A stretch of DNA of 64,000 nt. It comes from Halobacteriovorax marinus SJ. GTDB taxonomy: Bacteria > Bdellovibrionota > Bacteriovoracia > Bacteriovoracales > Bacteriovoracaceae. This document shows positions 7,591-15,792 of the stretch, piece after piece (position 1 is the first letter of the stretch; each line of letters starts with the position of its first letter). The notes under the pieces were generated by a model that saw only the letters and a list, made by a program, of their open reading frames with translations, was not told where the DNA came from and did no database searches. The position numbers and the translations under genes are program-made. The DNA lies in the NCBI RefSeq assembly GCF_000210915.2, contig NC_016620.1, positions 3,162,001-3,226,000 of the forward strand. The letters run 5' to 3'.

Positions 7591-9208
7591 TCCAACTCAT
7601 TTGCTCAAAAGAAGATTTTTCAAATCCTGTCGTCAGGTAAATTTCGCTTATTCCAAGTTCGAAATACTCTTTTGCCTTAATCTCCCCCTTTACATCATCA
7701 GAAAGGCTACTATCAATATAGAGAGTAAAATCACTTCCTAAACTATCTAGTGACTTTTCAAAATCAATACAAGAACTAAATGAATAAAACTCAACTGACT
7801 TTGACTTGGCGGCAGACTCCCAAGTTAGCCTAATAAGTTCATCATCATCAATTAAAACGTACTTCTTTTTTAGACGAGGGATACTTATAGAAAGCTGAGT
7901 TCCTTCGTCAACGACAGAGCTTACGAATATATTTCCACCACTCTTAGAGATAATCTCTCGAGCATAATGAAGACCAAGACCAGTTCCATTATCTTTACCA
8001 GAGGTATAGTTTTTTTCAAAAATCTTACTCATTTTATCTTCTGAGATACCCTGACCACTATCAGAAATATTTAAATAAAGAAATCGTTCATCAAAGTCTA
8101 ACTTAATGCTAACTTTACCTTTCGCCTCTTTGAGGGCCTCTACAGAGTTGTTAATAATATTAGAGAACACTCTTTTATACTCAGAGCTATCCCCGAGGAG
8201 AAGCTCAGTTTCAACAAAATTATTATGCTCGTATTCAATTTCAAGGTCAGTTAAACTCATAAACTCTAACTTTTTCTCTTCAATGATATCAACTAATAGA
8301 TCGTGCACTATAAACTTACTTAGTGACACTTCGCTTTCAGAGAATACCAACTCTCTAGTCTTTTGGTGCATATTGTTAGCAATACTTCTTATTCGCTCTA
8401 GGGCCGTCTTTATTAAATTAAAGCGACCACTCTCTAATCCTTTCAACTCATTTACTGCCATATCAAGGGCAGCCAATGGTGAACGTATATCATGGGCGAC
8501 TTGCCTAGCAACTTCAACAACGATCTTATTTTCTGCATTTTTAATTTGCTCGTCTTGATAACTCTTTAACTGAAAGAGAAGTTCATTTCGATTTTCAAAA
8601 AGGGACTTGAGTTCATCAATTTGAAGAATTTGATCACGATAGTAAATATCCTCTTTCGCCTGTTCAACATTTACAACACCAGAGAGAGACTTCGTTACTT
8701 TTTGCAATGGTCTTATCACAATTCTAATAAGATAATGATTTGTAACAAAAGTTAAAATTACAAAAGAAATCCCAAGAAAAACAAGTAGTGGGCCGGTTTC
8801 ACTAATGAATCCTTTTTTAACGTGGTAACCAAGAACGATCTCAGCAAGAACCTCTTTCTTTTGCTCGTCAAAGAAAAGAGTTTTTTTTAGTACTTCTCCA
8901 TTAGAGACCTCTGTCCCACTCTTACAAATGATAAATTCATCAGTTAAAATTTGAATATAATTAACAGAGTTTTGATCAAAATATTGATTACATTTTTTCT
9001 CCACGCTTGCATACTGACCCATAATGATGTCTTGTGAAACAAGTGAAGAAAAGAGATTTAAATTTTCATTATAGAGTTTTTTAATATTATCGTTATTAAT
9101 TCTTTCGAATGCGGTATAGAGATAAAAGCTCAACACAACAGAAAAAATGATATTCAATAATAAAAGAGGAATAGAAACGGCTCTAGAAAGCGAGAGATTA
9201 ATCTTCAT
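7553..9208 (-). CDS. hybrid sensor histidine kinase with C-terminal receiver-like domain
   Basis: This is a 551-residue inner-membrane kinase. Membrane helices lie at about 12-31 and 140-158, enclosing a periplasmic sensor of roughly 105 residues. The phosphoacceptor H239 lies in QVAHDIRSPLAAL. The ATPase boxes are NIINNSVEALKEA (N box), ISDSGQGIS (G1) and GTGLGLHYAREI (G2). The last 110 residues resemble a receiver: VLIDDDELIRLTW (acidic pocket), LYIDSSL (candidate phosphoacceptor Asp) and IVPKDPPW (conserved Lys). The ATG overlaps the end of the substrate-binding protein gene by 11 nt, making it the last gene of the five-gene operon. The partnership suggests it reads out ligand binding by that periplasmic protein, which is inference. 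No separate response regulator adjoins it. Confidence 0.92.
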   Translation of the reverse strand: MKINLSLSRAVSIPLLLLNIIFSVVLSFYLYTAFERINNDNIKKLYNENLNLFSSLVSQDIIMGQYASVEKKCNQYFDQNSVNYIQILTDEFIICKSGTEVSNGEVLKKTLFFDEQKKEVLAEIVLGYHVKKGFISETGPLLVFLGISFVILTFVTNHYLIRIVIRPLQKVTKSLSGVVNVEQAKEDIYYRDQILQIDELKSLFENRNELLFQLKSYQDEQIKNAENKIVVEVARQVAHDIRSPLAALDMAVNELKGLESGRFNLIKTALERIRSIANNMHQKTRELVFSESEVSLSKFIVHDLLVDIIEEKKLEFMSLTDLEIEYEHNNFVETELLLGDSSEYKRVFSNIINNSVEALKEAKGKVSIKLDFDERFLYLNISDSGQGISEDKMSKIFEKNYTSGKDNGTGLGLHYAREIISKSGGNIFVSSVVDEGTQLSISIPRLKKKYVLIDDDELIRLTWESAAKSKSVEFYSFSSCIDFEKSLDSLGSDFTLYIDSSLSDDVKGEIKAKEYFELGISEIYLTTGFEKSSFEQMSWIKRIVPKDPPWV

Positions 9209-10637
9209 TTACGATATCTCCCAGACTCGGAATAAATTTATAGCTGTAACGTGATGCCTTCTTCTTTAGCTTTGTCGCAATTATTGGATTAATCGAAAAA
9301 GATTGTATAATCCAGTCTTGTGACTCAAAATTTGTAAATGACTTAGAGTAACCCTTAAGCCTCTCTCTAATATTATTCGTATTGCGATATTCACTTAAAT
9401 CTTTCATAAATGATTCTGTTGAACAATTTGTAAATTTATACTGATTAGATTTTTCCAAAATACTTAAGAAACCATCAGGGTCAGGAAAAACTCCAACTGA
9501 TGCTCCTGAAATTAAGTGATACTCTCTACCTTGAAGGTTCTTAACATAATCCTTACCTGCCACAAGTGTTATCTCTGAATCTATTTTCTTTTCCAATAGG
9601 GTCTTTCTTAAGTTATCAATAATCTCTTTTGAGAAGTGTTCAACCCTAAGTTTTAAAATAATTTTCCTTTTAAAGGATACAGGTGTTGGATCAGAAACTT
9701 TATGGTCTTTAAAATAAGACCTAGGCATCACTCCATTTGGTAGAAATGTTTTTTGCCTCTTTAAGAGGTAGTTTTCTTTTGCATTATCAAAAACCCCTTG
9801 AATAATGAATGAGAGGTACCTTCTCTGTTTAGCTGATAGGTTATACTCCTTATTACAATTGAAGTAGAGATGGTTAATGGCCAATCCATTTAGCGAAAAT
9901 ATTGAATACTTTTCTTTATCAAGCCCTTCAATATCTTCCTCACTTGGACCAAGAACAACATCGTAGTTTGAGACTTGATCACTTTTAGAGATGATGAAGC
10001 TCTCTTCTTTTGAGATAATACTGAGTTTACCTTCTTTGAAATCAACCTTTGCGTCTCTTGCAAATTTCCCCTTCACGTTTCCACTTACGGAAAATTGATA
10101 ATCTCCTTCTTTCATTGTCTTGGGAATTATTCCAAATGTTGGCAATGACAAAACATAGAGAAGTGGCGAATACGCTTTTTTTAGGTTGAGGGAAATAGAG
10201 AGCGAGTTATTTACTTTTATTAACTCATCGAAATTTATTTTTTTAGATTCATTGTCACGAACTCCGAAGGCATTTAAGAGATAACTCTTAATGGAACTCT
10301 TATTAGACTTATGAAAGTATCTCTTCAGGGAGTATTCTATATCCCAAGCTGTAATTTGATAACCTTGATAGAAAACGTTCTTCTTTAATTCAAATGTATA
10401 TTTTTGTCCGTCTTTGGAAACACTCCATCTCTTTGCAATATCTCCGCGCAGAAGACCTTTATTATCTATAGAAACAAGGTTTCTAAAAAGGTATTTGGAA
10501 ATAAAATAATTATAGTAATGCCATTGTTTAATCGGAAGAACACTCTTTGGCATTATTGGCATAGAGATTTGATAACTCTTTATTGCAAAAGAGCTGAAGC
10601 TCAAAAACAATAGGATAACTGCGAACTTAATTTTCAA
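9198..10637 (-). CDS. family-5 extracellular solute (peptide)-binding protein
   Basis: This is a 479-residue periplasmic protein with the signal peptide MKIKFAVILLFLSFSSFA. The N-terminal lobe has the family-5 pattern LVSIDNKGLLRGDIAKRWSV, then TFELKKNVFYQG and ITAWDIEYSLKRYF, as in OppA/DppA-type proteins. The C-terminal DPDGFLSILE fits the family too. The start chosen is a TTG at 10637 with AGGGG 5 nt upstream and the signal peptide right after it. It overlaps the HExxH gene stop. No ABC permease or ATPase genes are nearby, so uptake is unlikely to be its role here. Directly downstream is a histidine kinase with a periplasmic domain, so it may present a peptide ligand to that sensor (inference). 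Confidence 0.85.
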   Translation of the reverse strand: MKIKFAVILLFLSFSSFAIKSYQISMPIMPKSVLPIKQWHYYNYFISKYLFRNLVSIDNKGLLRGDIAKRWSVSKDGQKYTFELKKNVFYQGYQITAWDIEYSLKRYFHKSNKSSIKSYLLNAFGVRDNESKKINFDELIKVNNSLSISLNLKKAYSPLLYVLSLPTFGIIPKTMKEGDYQFSVSGNVKGKFARDAKVDFKEGKLSIISKEESFIISKSDQVSNYDVVLGPSEEDIEGLDKEKYSIFSLNGLAINHLYFNCNKEYNLSAKQRRYLSFIIQGVFDNAKENYLLKRQKTFLPNGVMPRSYFKDHKVSDPTPVSFKRKIILKLRVEHFSKEIIDNLRKTLLEKKIDSEITLVAGKDYVKNLQGREYHLISGASVGVFPDPDGFLSILEKSNQYKFTNCSTESFMKDLSEYRNTNNIRERLKGYSKSFTNFESQDWIIQSFSINPIIATKLKKKASRYSYKFIPSLGDIVNED

Positions 10638-11412
10638 GAGCACCCCTATAGTTATAAACAAGTTTCATTCCAAATTCTGTTAACTGAGATCGATCAAAAG
10701 TTTCAATAGTTTGTCTCAAAAGCTCTCTTTCATTCTCTAATTTATACTTAAACTTATCCTGATGCATAATAAGTCTAAACATGACATGTGCGGAATGTAG
10801 TCTTCCAATTGGAGGTCTCTCCTTTCTCTGAAAAGGTGCGTATCTCAGCTCTTCATCACTTCCCTCAAGAACCAGACGGTCTTCAAGGTTTAGAAGAAAT
10901 AATTCTTGGTGAGCAATTTCATGGACAATAGATTTAATAACATCTTCTTTATTTTCACATTCACTAAAATTTAAATAAAGACAAAATAGTGAATGAGGAT
11001 GTGACGCTCCTCTAAAATTTGGCGCAGAGACAAGACAAAACCTTAAATGCTTATTTAGGTCAAAACCCAAATCATCCATCGCAGAGATTTCGTTGATAAT
11101 TTCATCAAGATTAAATCTAGAAGCATCTCCACGAAATGATGTCAGAGATTCGCTTACTATATTAATTCTTCTATTCCAAAATGCTTCAAACTCTGTTGAT
11201 ACGTCTAAATTGACAACCCTTTTTTTGTAGAAGTCATTGATGCCAACTATTTCTTCAAAACTTAAGTCTCCATAATAAAGTAGAGATAAATAACACAATG
11301 GAGCAGAGGCCAAAAAGTCCAAGTTAAACTTATCCATTAAGGCCTTGGCGTAAGTTGCTCTTACTTTTTCAAATTTATTTTTAAATATCCAAGAGTCTAA
11401 AGCACCACTCAC
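10627..11412 (-). CDS. HExxH-motif enzyme resembling RiPP peptide beta-hydroxylases
   Basis: This is a 261-residue soluble protein. HEIAH at 164-168 is the metal-binding motif. It is followed by NLEDRLV, then YAPFQRKERPPIG, then RLHSAHVMFRL at about 204-214. This order (HExxH, a short spacer, an RP-containing loop, LH-xx-V-[MF]) is what I know from HExxH proteins found beside ribosomal peptide precursors (TIGR04267 type), some shown to be Fe(II)/2-oxoglutarate-dependent peptide beta-hydroxylases. There is no signal peptide, so it acts in the cytoplasm. The GTG start overlaps the SDR stop (GTGA) and its own end overlaps the binding-protein gene. The alternative is an ordinary zinc metalloprotease, but the C-terminal signature argues against it. 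The exported repeat protein is the obvious candidate substrate (inference). Confidence 0.7.
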   Translation of the reverse strand: MSGALDSWIFKNKFEKVRATYAKALMDKFNLDFLASAPLCYLSLLYYGDLSFEEIVGINDFYKKRVVNLDVSTEFEAFWNRRINIVSESLTSFRGDASRFNLDEIINEISAMDDLGFDLNKHLRFCLVSAPNFRGASHPHSLFCLYLNFSECENKEDVIKSIVHEIAHQELFLLNLEDRLVLEGSDEELRYAPFQRKERPPIGRLHSAHVMFRLIMHQDKFKYKLENERELLRQTIETFDRSQLTEFGMKLVYNYRGALEN

Positions 11413-12413
11413 TTAACTTTTCCTAGAGTTTTAATCAAGGCCCTTTCTTTTTCTCTGAATGAAAATGCGTAACTCTCTTCCCTAAGTTGTAAATATTCGT
11501 CATTAAGGTCTTTGATCCAATCAACTACTGGAGTAATAGTCTGCTGACTCTCTACTTCTTTAAGTAAAGTAAGGTCGAGTTCATACTTCCCCCACTTACC
11601 AAATGGAGGTGGAGTTATTTCATTTTCAACAAACTTCTCTTTTCCAACATTAAATATAGGTGTTTCGAAGTTGTTACACTTATCAATCATGGAGATCAAT
11701 TTCTTATTCGTGAATATTTCATCTTGAGCATAATTTACAATTAGATTTTCTCTGTTATTTGAGTTTTTTATCAGATCAAAATAAAATCTTGCCATATTGG
11801 TGGAGTAAACAAGGTGATAGGTATTATGACCTTCATCCGGAAGGAGAACACCTTCTTTATCGTGAACTCTCTCTAAGAAATAATTTGTTCTCTTAATCGG
11901 ATCTCTCTTACCTAAAATAACATTAGGTCTAATAATCACTTTCTGAGAAAAATTTGAGTCAAGGAGAAGTCTTTCACAATCGGCCTTTCCTTGAATGTAG
12001 TCCCACTCCCTATCTTGAAAGAGAGAGTTTCTTTCATACTGATGATAAACATCAACATCACTTTCTTTGAAGTTATTTTCTTTTTGGTTACGAATAAGGT
12101 GATAAACAGCTGATGAGCTCGTGAGGAGATATTTAATCTCATTTCTACCTGATAGTGCCTCTAGCAAATTACTTATTATTGATTTATTCACTGAGATATT
12201 ATCGACGACTATTTCAAATTGATAATCTGCAAGTTGATCTAAATCTTCTCGCTTGGTAACATCGCCTTTGAGAGTAAGAAGTTGATCGCTTTCTATACCT
12301 GGAACATTACCACTTCGATTGAAAGTCACGACCTTAGTACCAGAACTTAAAAGCATCTCCACTAACTCTCTACCTACAAATGAATTTCCTCCAAATACAA
12401 GAACTGTCGACAT
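11409..12413 (-). CDS. extended SDR, NAD-dependent epimerase/dehydratase-like
   Basis: This is a 334-residue Rossmann-fold protein. VLVFGGNSFVGRELVEML at the N-terminus is the GxxGxxG nucleotide-binding motif. LTSSSAVY supplies the Ser/Thr site and WDYIQGKADCERLL holds the YxxxK catalytic pair. IIRPNVILGKRD is typical of NAD-dependent epimerases and dehydratases. The ATG at 12413 has GGAGG 4 nt upstream and lies 14 nt after the repeat-protein stop. The 3' end overlaps the HExxH gene by 4 nt. Most relatives act on nucleotide sugars, but none of the usual sugar-pathway genes are here. Its substrate could be a residue or sugar on the repeat protein. That is speculation from position. Confidence 0.85.
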   Translation of the reverse strand: MSTVLVFGGNSFVGRELVEMLLSSGTKVVTFNRSGNVPGIESDQLLTLKGDVTKREDLDQLADYQFEIVVDNISVNKSIISNLLEALSGRNEIKYLLTSSSAVYHLIRNQKENNFKESDVDVYHQYERNSLFQDREWDYIQGKADCERLLLDSNFSQKVIIRPNVILGKRDPIKRTNYFLERVHDKEGVLLPDEGHNTYHLVYSTNMARFYFDLIKNSNNRENLIVNYAQDEIFTNKKLISMIDKCNNFETPIFNVGKEKFVENEITPPPFGKWGKYELDLTLLKEVESQQTITPVVDWIKDLNDEYLQLREESYAFSFREKERALIKTLGKVK

Positions 12414-12427
12414 TAACCCTCCGAGCA

Positions 12428-13315
12428 CTAAGGAAAGAAAATATCAGAACCAAAGCTAGCTGAAGTCCTTCTGCCACCAGTTAAGATCTCTACTCTTGCT
12501 TCAGAGAACCCTGCATCTCTTAGTCTCTCTAAAACAGACTCATTGAAACTGAAGTCTCCTGATAAGATTTCTACTCTAGACTCCGAAATATTATTATTTC
12601 TAAATACATCTAGCTCAAAATCACTCAATCCATTCTGCACTCTAGCGTCGTTAATAAGAATCTCAACTCTTGACTCGGCCATACCCGCATCTCTTAGAAG
12701 GTCAATATTTAAACTTCTACCACTATCGACTAATATCTCAATACGAGATTCTGAAAGCATTTCAGCTCTTAAAAGGTCCAGCCTAATATTGTCTCTAGAA
12801 TTAATTAATATCTCAACTCTAGATTCTGAAAAGCCTGCCTCACTTAAGTTTTGTAAATTTATATTTCTCTGATCTCCCGAGAGAATCTCCACTCTTGATT
12901 CTGAAAAAAGAGACTCATTCATAACATCAAGGCTTACGTCCTCTACTTTTTCAGAGGTTAGGATCTCAATCTTTGCAGCTTGAAACTCTTTAATGAAATA
13001 AACTGCAGTATTGAGCTCTTGGTCTTTTATATCAATGATGCTTTCTAAACTCTTATGATCTTTTTCGCTTAAGTTCAGTGCATTTTCTTTGAGGAGATTA
13101 TAAATATGAGGCCTTAGAGTGAAGAAGCTCTTATCATATTGCTTTGCTAGCTTTAGAGCTATAATGTCTGCCTTAAACCTTAAAAGCTCATCTTTAGCGG
13201 CTTCGCTTAAGTTAGAATTTAATTGAAATTGTCCCAGGGCTGATTCAATTTCTTGAGCTAAAACTCCCGATGGAACACTTAATAAAAGTGCTACTGACAA
13301 TAATTCTTTTTTCAT
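12428..13315 (-). CDS. exported protein with seven 25-residue repeats, possible modified-peptide precursor
   Basis: This is a 295-residue protein. A Sec signal peptide (MKKELLSVALLLSVPSGVLA) leads a helical region to about 110. Repeats follow, built on F-S-E-S-R-V-E-I-L and then an acidic/amide stretch ending L-R-D-A-G. Clear copies start at 137, 162, 187, 212, 243 and 270, and a degenerate one at about 111 (KIEIL). The core octapeptide is nearly invariant while the linkers vary. I know no named family for it. AGAGGT lies 4 nt before the ATG. It is first in the operon that carries the SDR and the HExxH enzyme, so it could be their substrate with each repeat as a core. A plain structural solenoid is the alternative. 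Confidence 0.7.
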   Translation of the reverse strand: MKKELLSVALLLSVPSGVLAQEIESALGQFQLNSNLSEAAKDELLRFKADIIALKLAKQYDKSFFTLRPHIYNLLKENALNLSEKDHKSLESIIDIKDQELNTAVYFIKEFQAAKIEILTSEKVEDVSLDVMNESLFSESRVEILSGDQRNINLQNLSEAGFSESRVEILINSRDNIRLDLLRAEMLSESRIEILVDSGRSLNIDLLRDAGMAESRVEILINDARVQNGLSDFELDVFRNNNISESRVEILSGDFSFNESVLERLRDAGFSEARVEILTGGRRTSASFGSDIFFP

Positions 13316-13437
13316 AACGACCTCTTGAGTACAAAAATCTTTGTATTCATATACTTATAAATTTGTGTTTTTAAAAGAGGATTGAAAAAATTCTATTTAA
13401 TACACAGGTAGTAAGATACTGTAATCACATACACACC

Positions 13438-13468
13438 CACGACTTCCCCTAGGAAAGAGAAAGTCGTG
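13438..13468. terminator. hairpin after the E1 dehydrogenase gene
   Basis: CACGACTT and AAGTCGTG form a perfect 8-bp stem with a 15-nt loop, about 12 nt past the E1 stop codon. The T-rich tract (CTTTTT) follows it on the plus strand, so it is not a textbook terminator for the minus-strand gene. Its position still suggests a 3'-end or mRNA-stability role. Confidence 0.4.
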
Positions 13469-13479
13469 AGCTTTTTAAA

Positions 13480-15669
13480 TTAGAAACTTAGTAATTTCTT
13501 TAATTGATCGTAAACATCATCGATCTGAGGAAGGATATAGTCTTCAGATGTTGGACAGTAAGCAACATAAGAATCTCTCGCAGTTACTCGTAGAATCGGA
13601 GCATCTAGTGATTCGAAACACTCTTCATTAACTCGTGCTGCAATTTCTCCAGCAAATCCAGAAGTCTTCGTCTCTTCGTGACAGATAAGAAGTCTATTTG
13701 TTTTCTCTAGAGACTTCTTAACAGCATCCATATCGAATGGAACTAAAGTTCTAGCATCTAAAATTTCAATTTTCACACCAAGTTCAGATTCTACTCTCTT
13801 GGCCGCTTCAATTGACTTTTGAACAAGTGCTCCCCATGCAACGATAGTTGCATCTGCACCTTCTCTTGCCACGCGAGCTTTTCCAAAAGGAATCATATAT
13901 TCTTCACCAACATCAGCTGTTCTATTATATCCTTGATAGTAAAGGTGCTTATGCTCTAAGAACATTACTGGATCATCTGCTCTAATGGCCGTTCTTAGAA
14001 GTCCAGCAGCATCAGCAGCATTAGATGGGTAAGCAACACAAATACCTGGCACGTGAGTAAAGAGAGACTCTCCACACTGAGAGTGATAAATAGAACCACC
14101 TCTTAAGTAACCACCAATTGGAACTCTAACAACCATTGGACATTTGAAGTCACCACCTGATCTATATCTCGTCGTGGCCATTTCATTTTTTAGTTGCATA
14201 TAAGCAGTCCAGATATAATCAAAGAATTGAATCTCTACAACTGGCTTAATTCCTCTCATGGCCATACCAATAGCACGACCAATAATATTTGCTTCAGCAA
14301 GTGGTGAGTTGAATACTTGTCCCTCTTTAGAAGCTCTTTGAACTCCTGATGAAACTTTAAATACACCACCCTTTCCAGAAAGGTCAGGGTTATCTAATTT
14401 TTCAAGTTGAGAGAAGTCTGCTACGTCTTCACCAAACATTCTTAAAAGAGGATTCGAAGCGAACTCTCTTTTTAAAACAGCATTAATAGCTCCGGCCATT
14501 GGAATATCATCTTTTCCTTCAAGTGTAGGAGTTGTATCAAACTCACTTGAAGTGATATCTACATCTTCAGAGAAGATATGTTTTAATGAATCTTCTGGCT
14601 TTGGCCACTCTGTTGCGATTGCATCATTCATGGCCTGTCTTACTTCTTTAGAAACTTCATCTAAAAGTTCTTTAACTTCAGACTCAGTCATAATTCCAGT
14701 TTCAATAAGTGTCTTTGGGTAAGAATTGAAAACATCAATTACTTTTTCTTCTGCCAACTCTTCTTTTGTTCTATACATTGATTGATCATCAGAAAGAGAG
14801 TGTGAATATGGTCTTGTAACATGTGAGTGAACAAGAACTGGACCCTTCTTCGCTCTAATATGTTTTACCGCTTCAACAAATGTTGCATAAGATTCGATTG
14901 GACAATTCCCATCACACTCTAAAACTTTAAGTCCAGGAAATTCATCCATGGCCTTAGAGATAGACCCTCCAGGAGTCTGTACAAAAGTTGGTGTAGAAAT
15001 CGCGTAACCATTATCTTCAACATGGAAGAGAACTGGGAGCTTATTTACACAAGCTGTTGTTAGCCCTTCCCAGAACTCACCTTGAGAAGTTGTACCATCA
15101 CCACAAGAAGTATAAACAACTTCATCATCTTTAAAGTTATCTGTTCCTACATCGTCGCCTTGAGCATCTAGAGAATTTAAATACTCTCCCGCTTCTGCAA
15201 CACCACAGGCCTGAAGAAATTGTGTTCCTGTACATGATGACTTATTAACAATATTTAATTTTACATTTCCCCAGTGCGCCGGCATTTGACGTCCATGAGA
15301 AGCTGTATCGCCGATATTACCATTTGCCTGACATAGCATTTCGTAAGGAGTTACCCCTAAGCCAGTACATAGTGCTCTATCTCTATAGTAAGGAATGAAC
15401 CAGTCATATCTTGGCTTCATTGCAAAGGCAGCTGCTGTTAGAACACCCTCATGACCTGCTCCAGAAATTTGAAAGAAGGCCTTTGATTGCTTCTTCATTG
15501 TAATTTCTGCATCATCTAATTTTCTAGAAACATAAATATTTCTAAGCATTGAGATGAGATCTTCTTTTTTAAGCTTATATTTCTTAGCAAGTTTTAACTT
15601 ATCTTCTGCGCTTAATTTCTTTAATTTCTTAGAACTCATTTCTTTCAGTCCTTTGGTTTTATCGAGCAT
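13480..15669 (-). CDS. fused E1 alpha-beta 2-oxoacid dehydrogenase (branched-chain or pyruvate)
   Basis: This is a 729-residue single-chain E1 component that decarboxylates a 2-oxoacid with thiamine diphosphate and passes the acyl group to E2 lipoate. The alpha part (to about 370) has the ThDP motif GDGTTSQGEFWEGLTTACVN, then LPVLFHVEDNGYAIS and the regulatory-loop-like RPYSHSLSDD. The beta part (from about 385) has AGAINAVL, SPLAEANIIGRAIGMAMRG, RVPIGGYLRGGSIYHSQ and the C-terminal transketolase fold with VAWGALVQKSIEAA. The ATG has GGGG 5 nt upstream. Leucine dehydrogenase 1.4 kb away favours branched-chain 2-oxoacids as substrate, but pyruvate is not excluded. E2 and E3 genes are not in the window. 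Confidence 0.9.
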   Translation of the reverse strand: MLDKTKGLKEMSSKKLKKLSAEDKLKLAKKYKLKKEDLISMLRNIYVSRKLDDAEITMKKQSKAFFQISGAGHEGVLTAAAFAMKPRYDWFIPYYRDRALCTGLGVTPYEMLCQANGNIGDTASHGRQMPAHWGNVKLNIVNKSSCTGTQFLQACGVAEAGEYLNSLDAQGDDVGTDNFKDDEVVYTSCGDGTTSQGEFWEGLTTACVNKLPVLFHVEDNGYAISTPTFVQTPGGSISKAMDEFPGLKVLECDGNCPIESYATFVEAVKHIRAKKGPVLVHSHVTRPYSHSLSDDQSMYRTKEELAEEKVIDVFNSYPKTLIETGIMTESEVKELLDEVSKEVRQAMNDAIATEWPKPEDSLKHIFSEDVDITSSEFDTTPTLEGKDDIPMAGAINAVLKREFASNPLLRMFGEDVADFSQLEKLDNPDLSGKGGVFKVSSGVQRASKEGQVFNSPLAEANIIGRAIGMAMRGIKPVVEIQFFDYIWTAYMQLKNEMATTRYRSGGDFKCPMVVRVPIGGYLRGGSIYHSQCGESLFTHVPGICVAYPSNAADAAGLLRTAIRADDPVMFLEHKHLYYQGYNRTADVGEEYMIPFGKARVAREGADATIVAWGALVQKSIEAAKRVESELGVKIEILDARTLVPFDMDAVKKSLEKTNRLLICHEETKTSGFAGEIAARVNEECFESLDAPILRVTARDSYVAYCPTSEDYILPQIDDVYDQLKKLLSF

Positions 15670-15792
15670 GAAAACCCCTTTTGTCGCTTTGCGACGAATG
15701 TATCAAAAATCTATAGCAGACTACCTAAATGAGCGCCGAATGTCTAAAATGACACAGAGGGGAATGAGAAGAATTATTGAAATTTATTGAAT

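Noticed and set aside
8106-8558. 150-codon plus-strand frame inside the histidine kinase
   Set aside because: It is antisense to a clearly conserved kinase core; no independent signals.
12543-12872. Plus-strand frame over the repeat-protein gene
   Set aside because: It is the antisense of the 25-residue repeats; repetitive by inheritance from the real gene.
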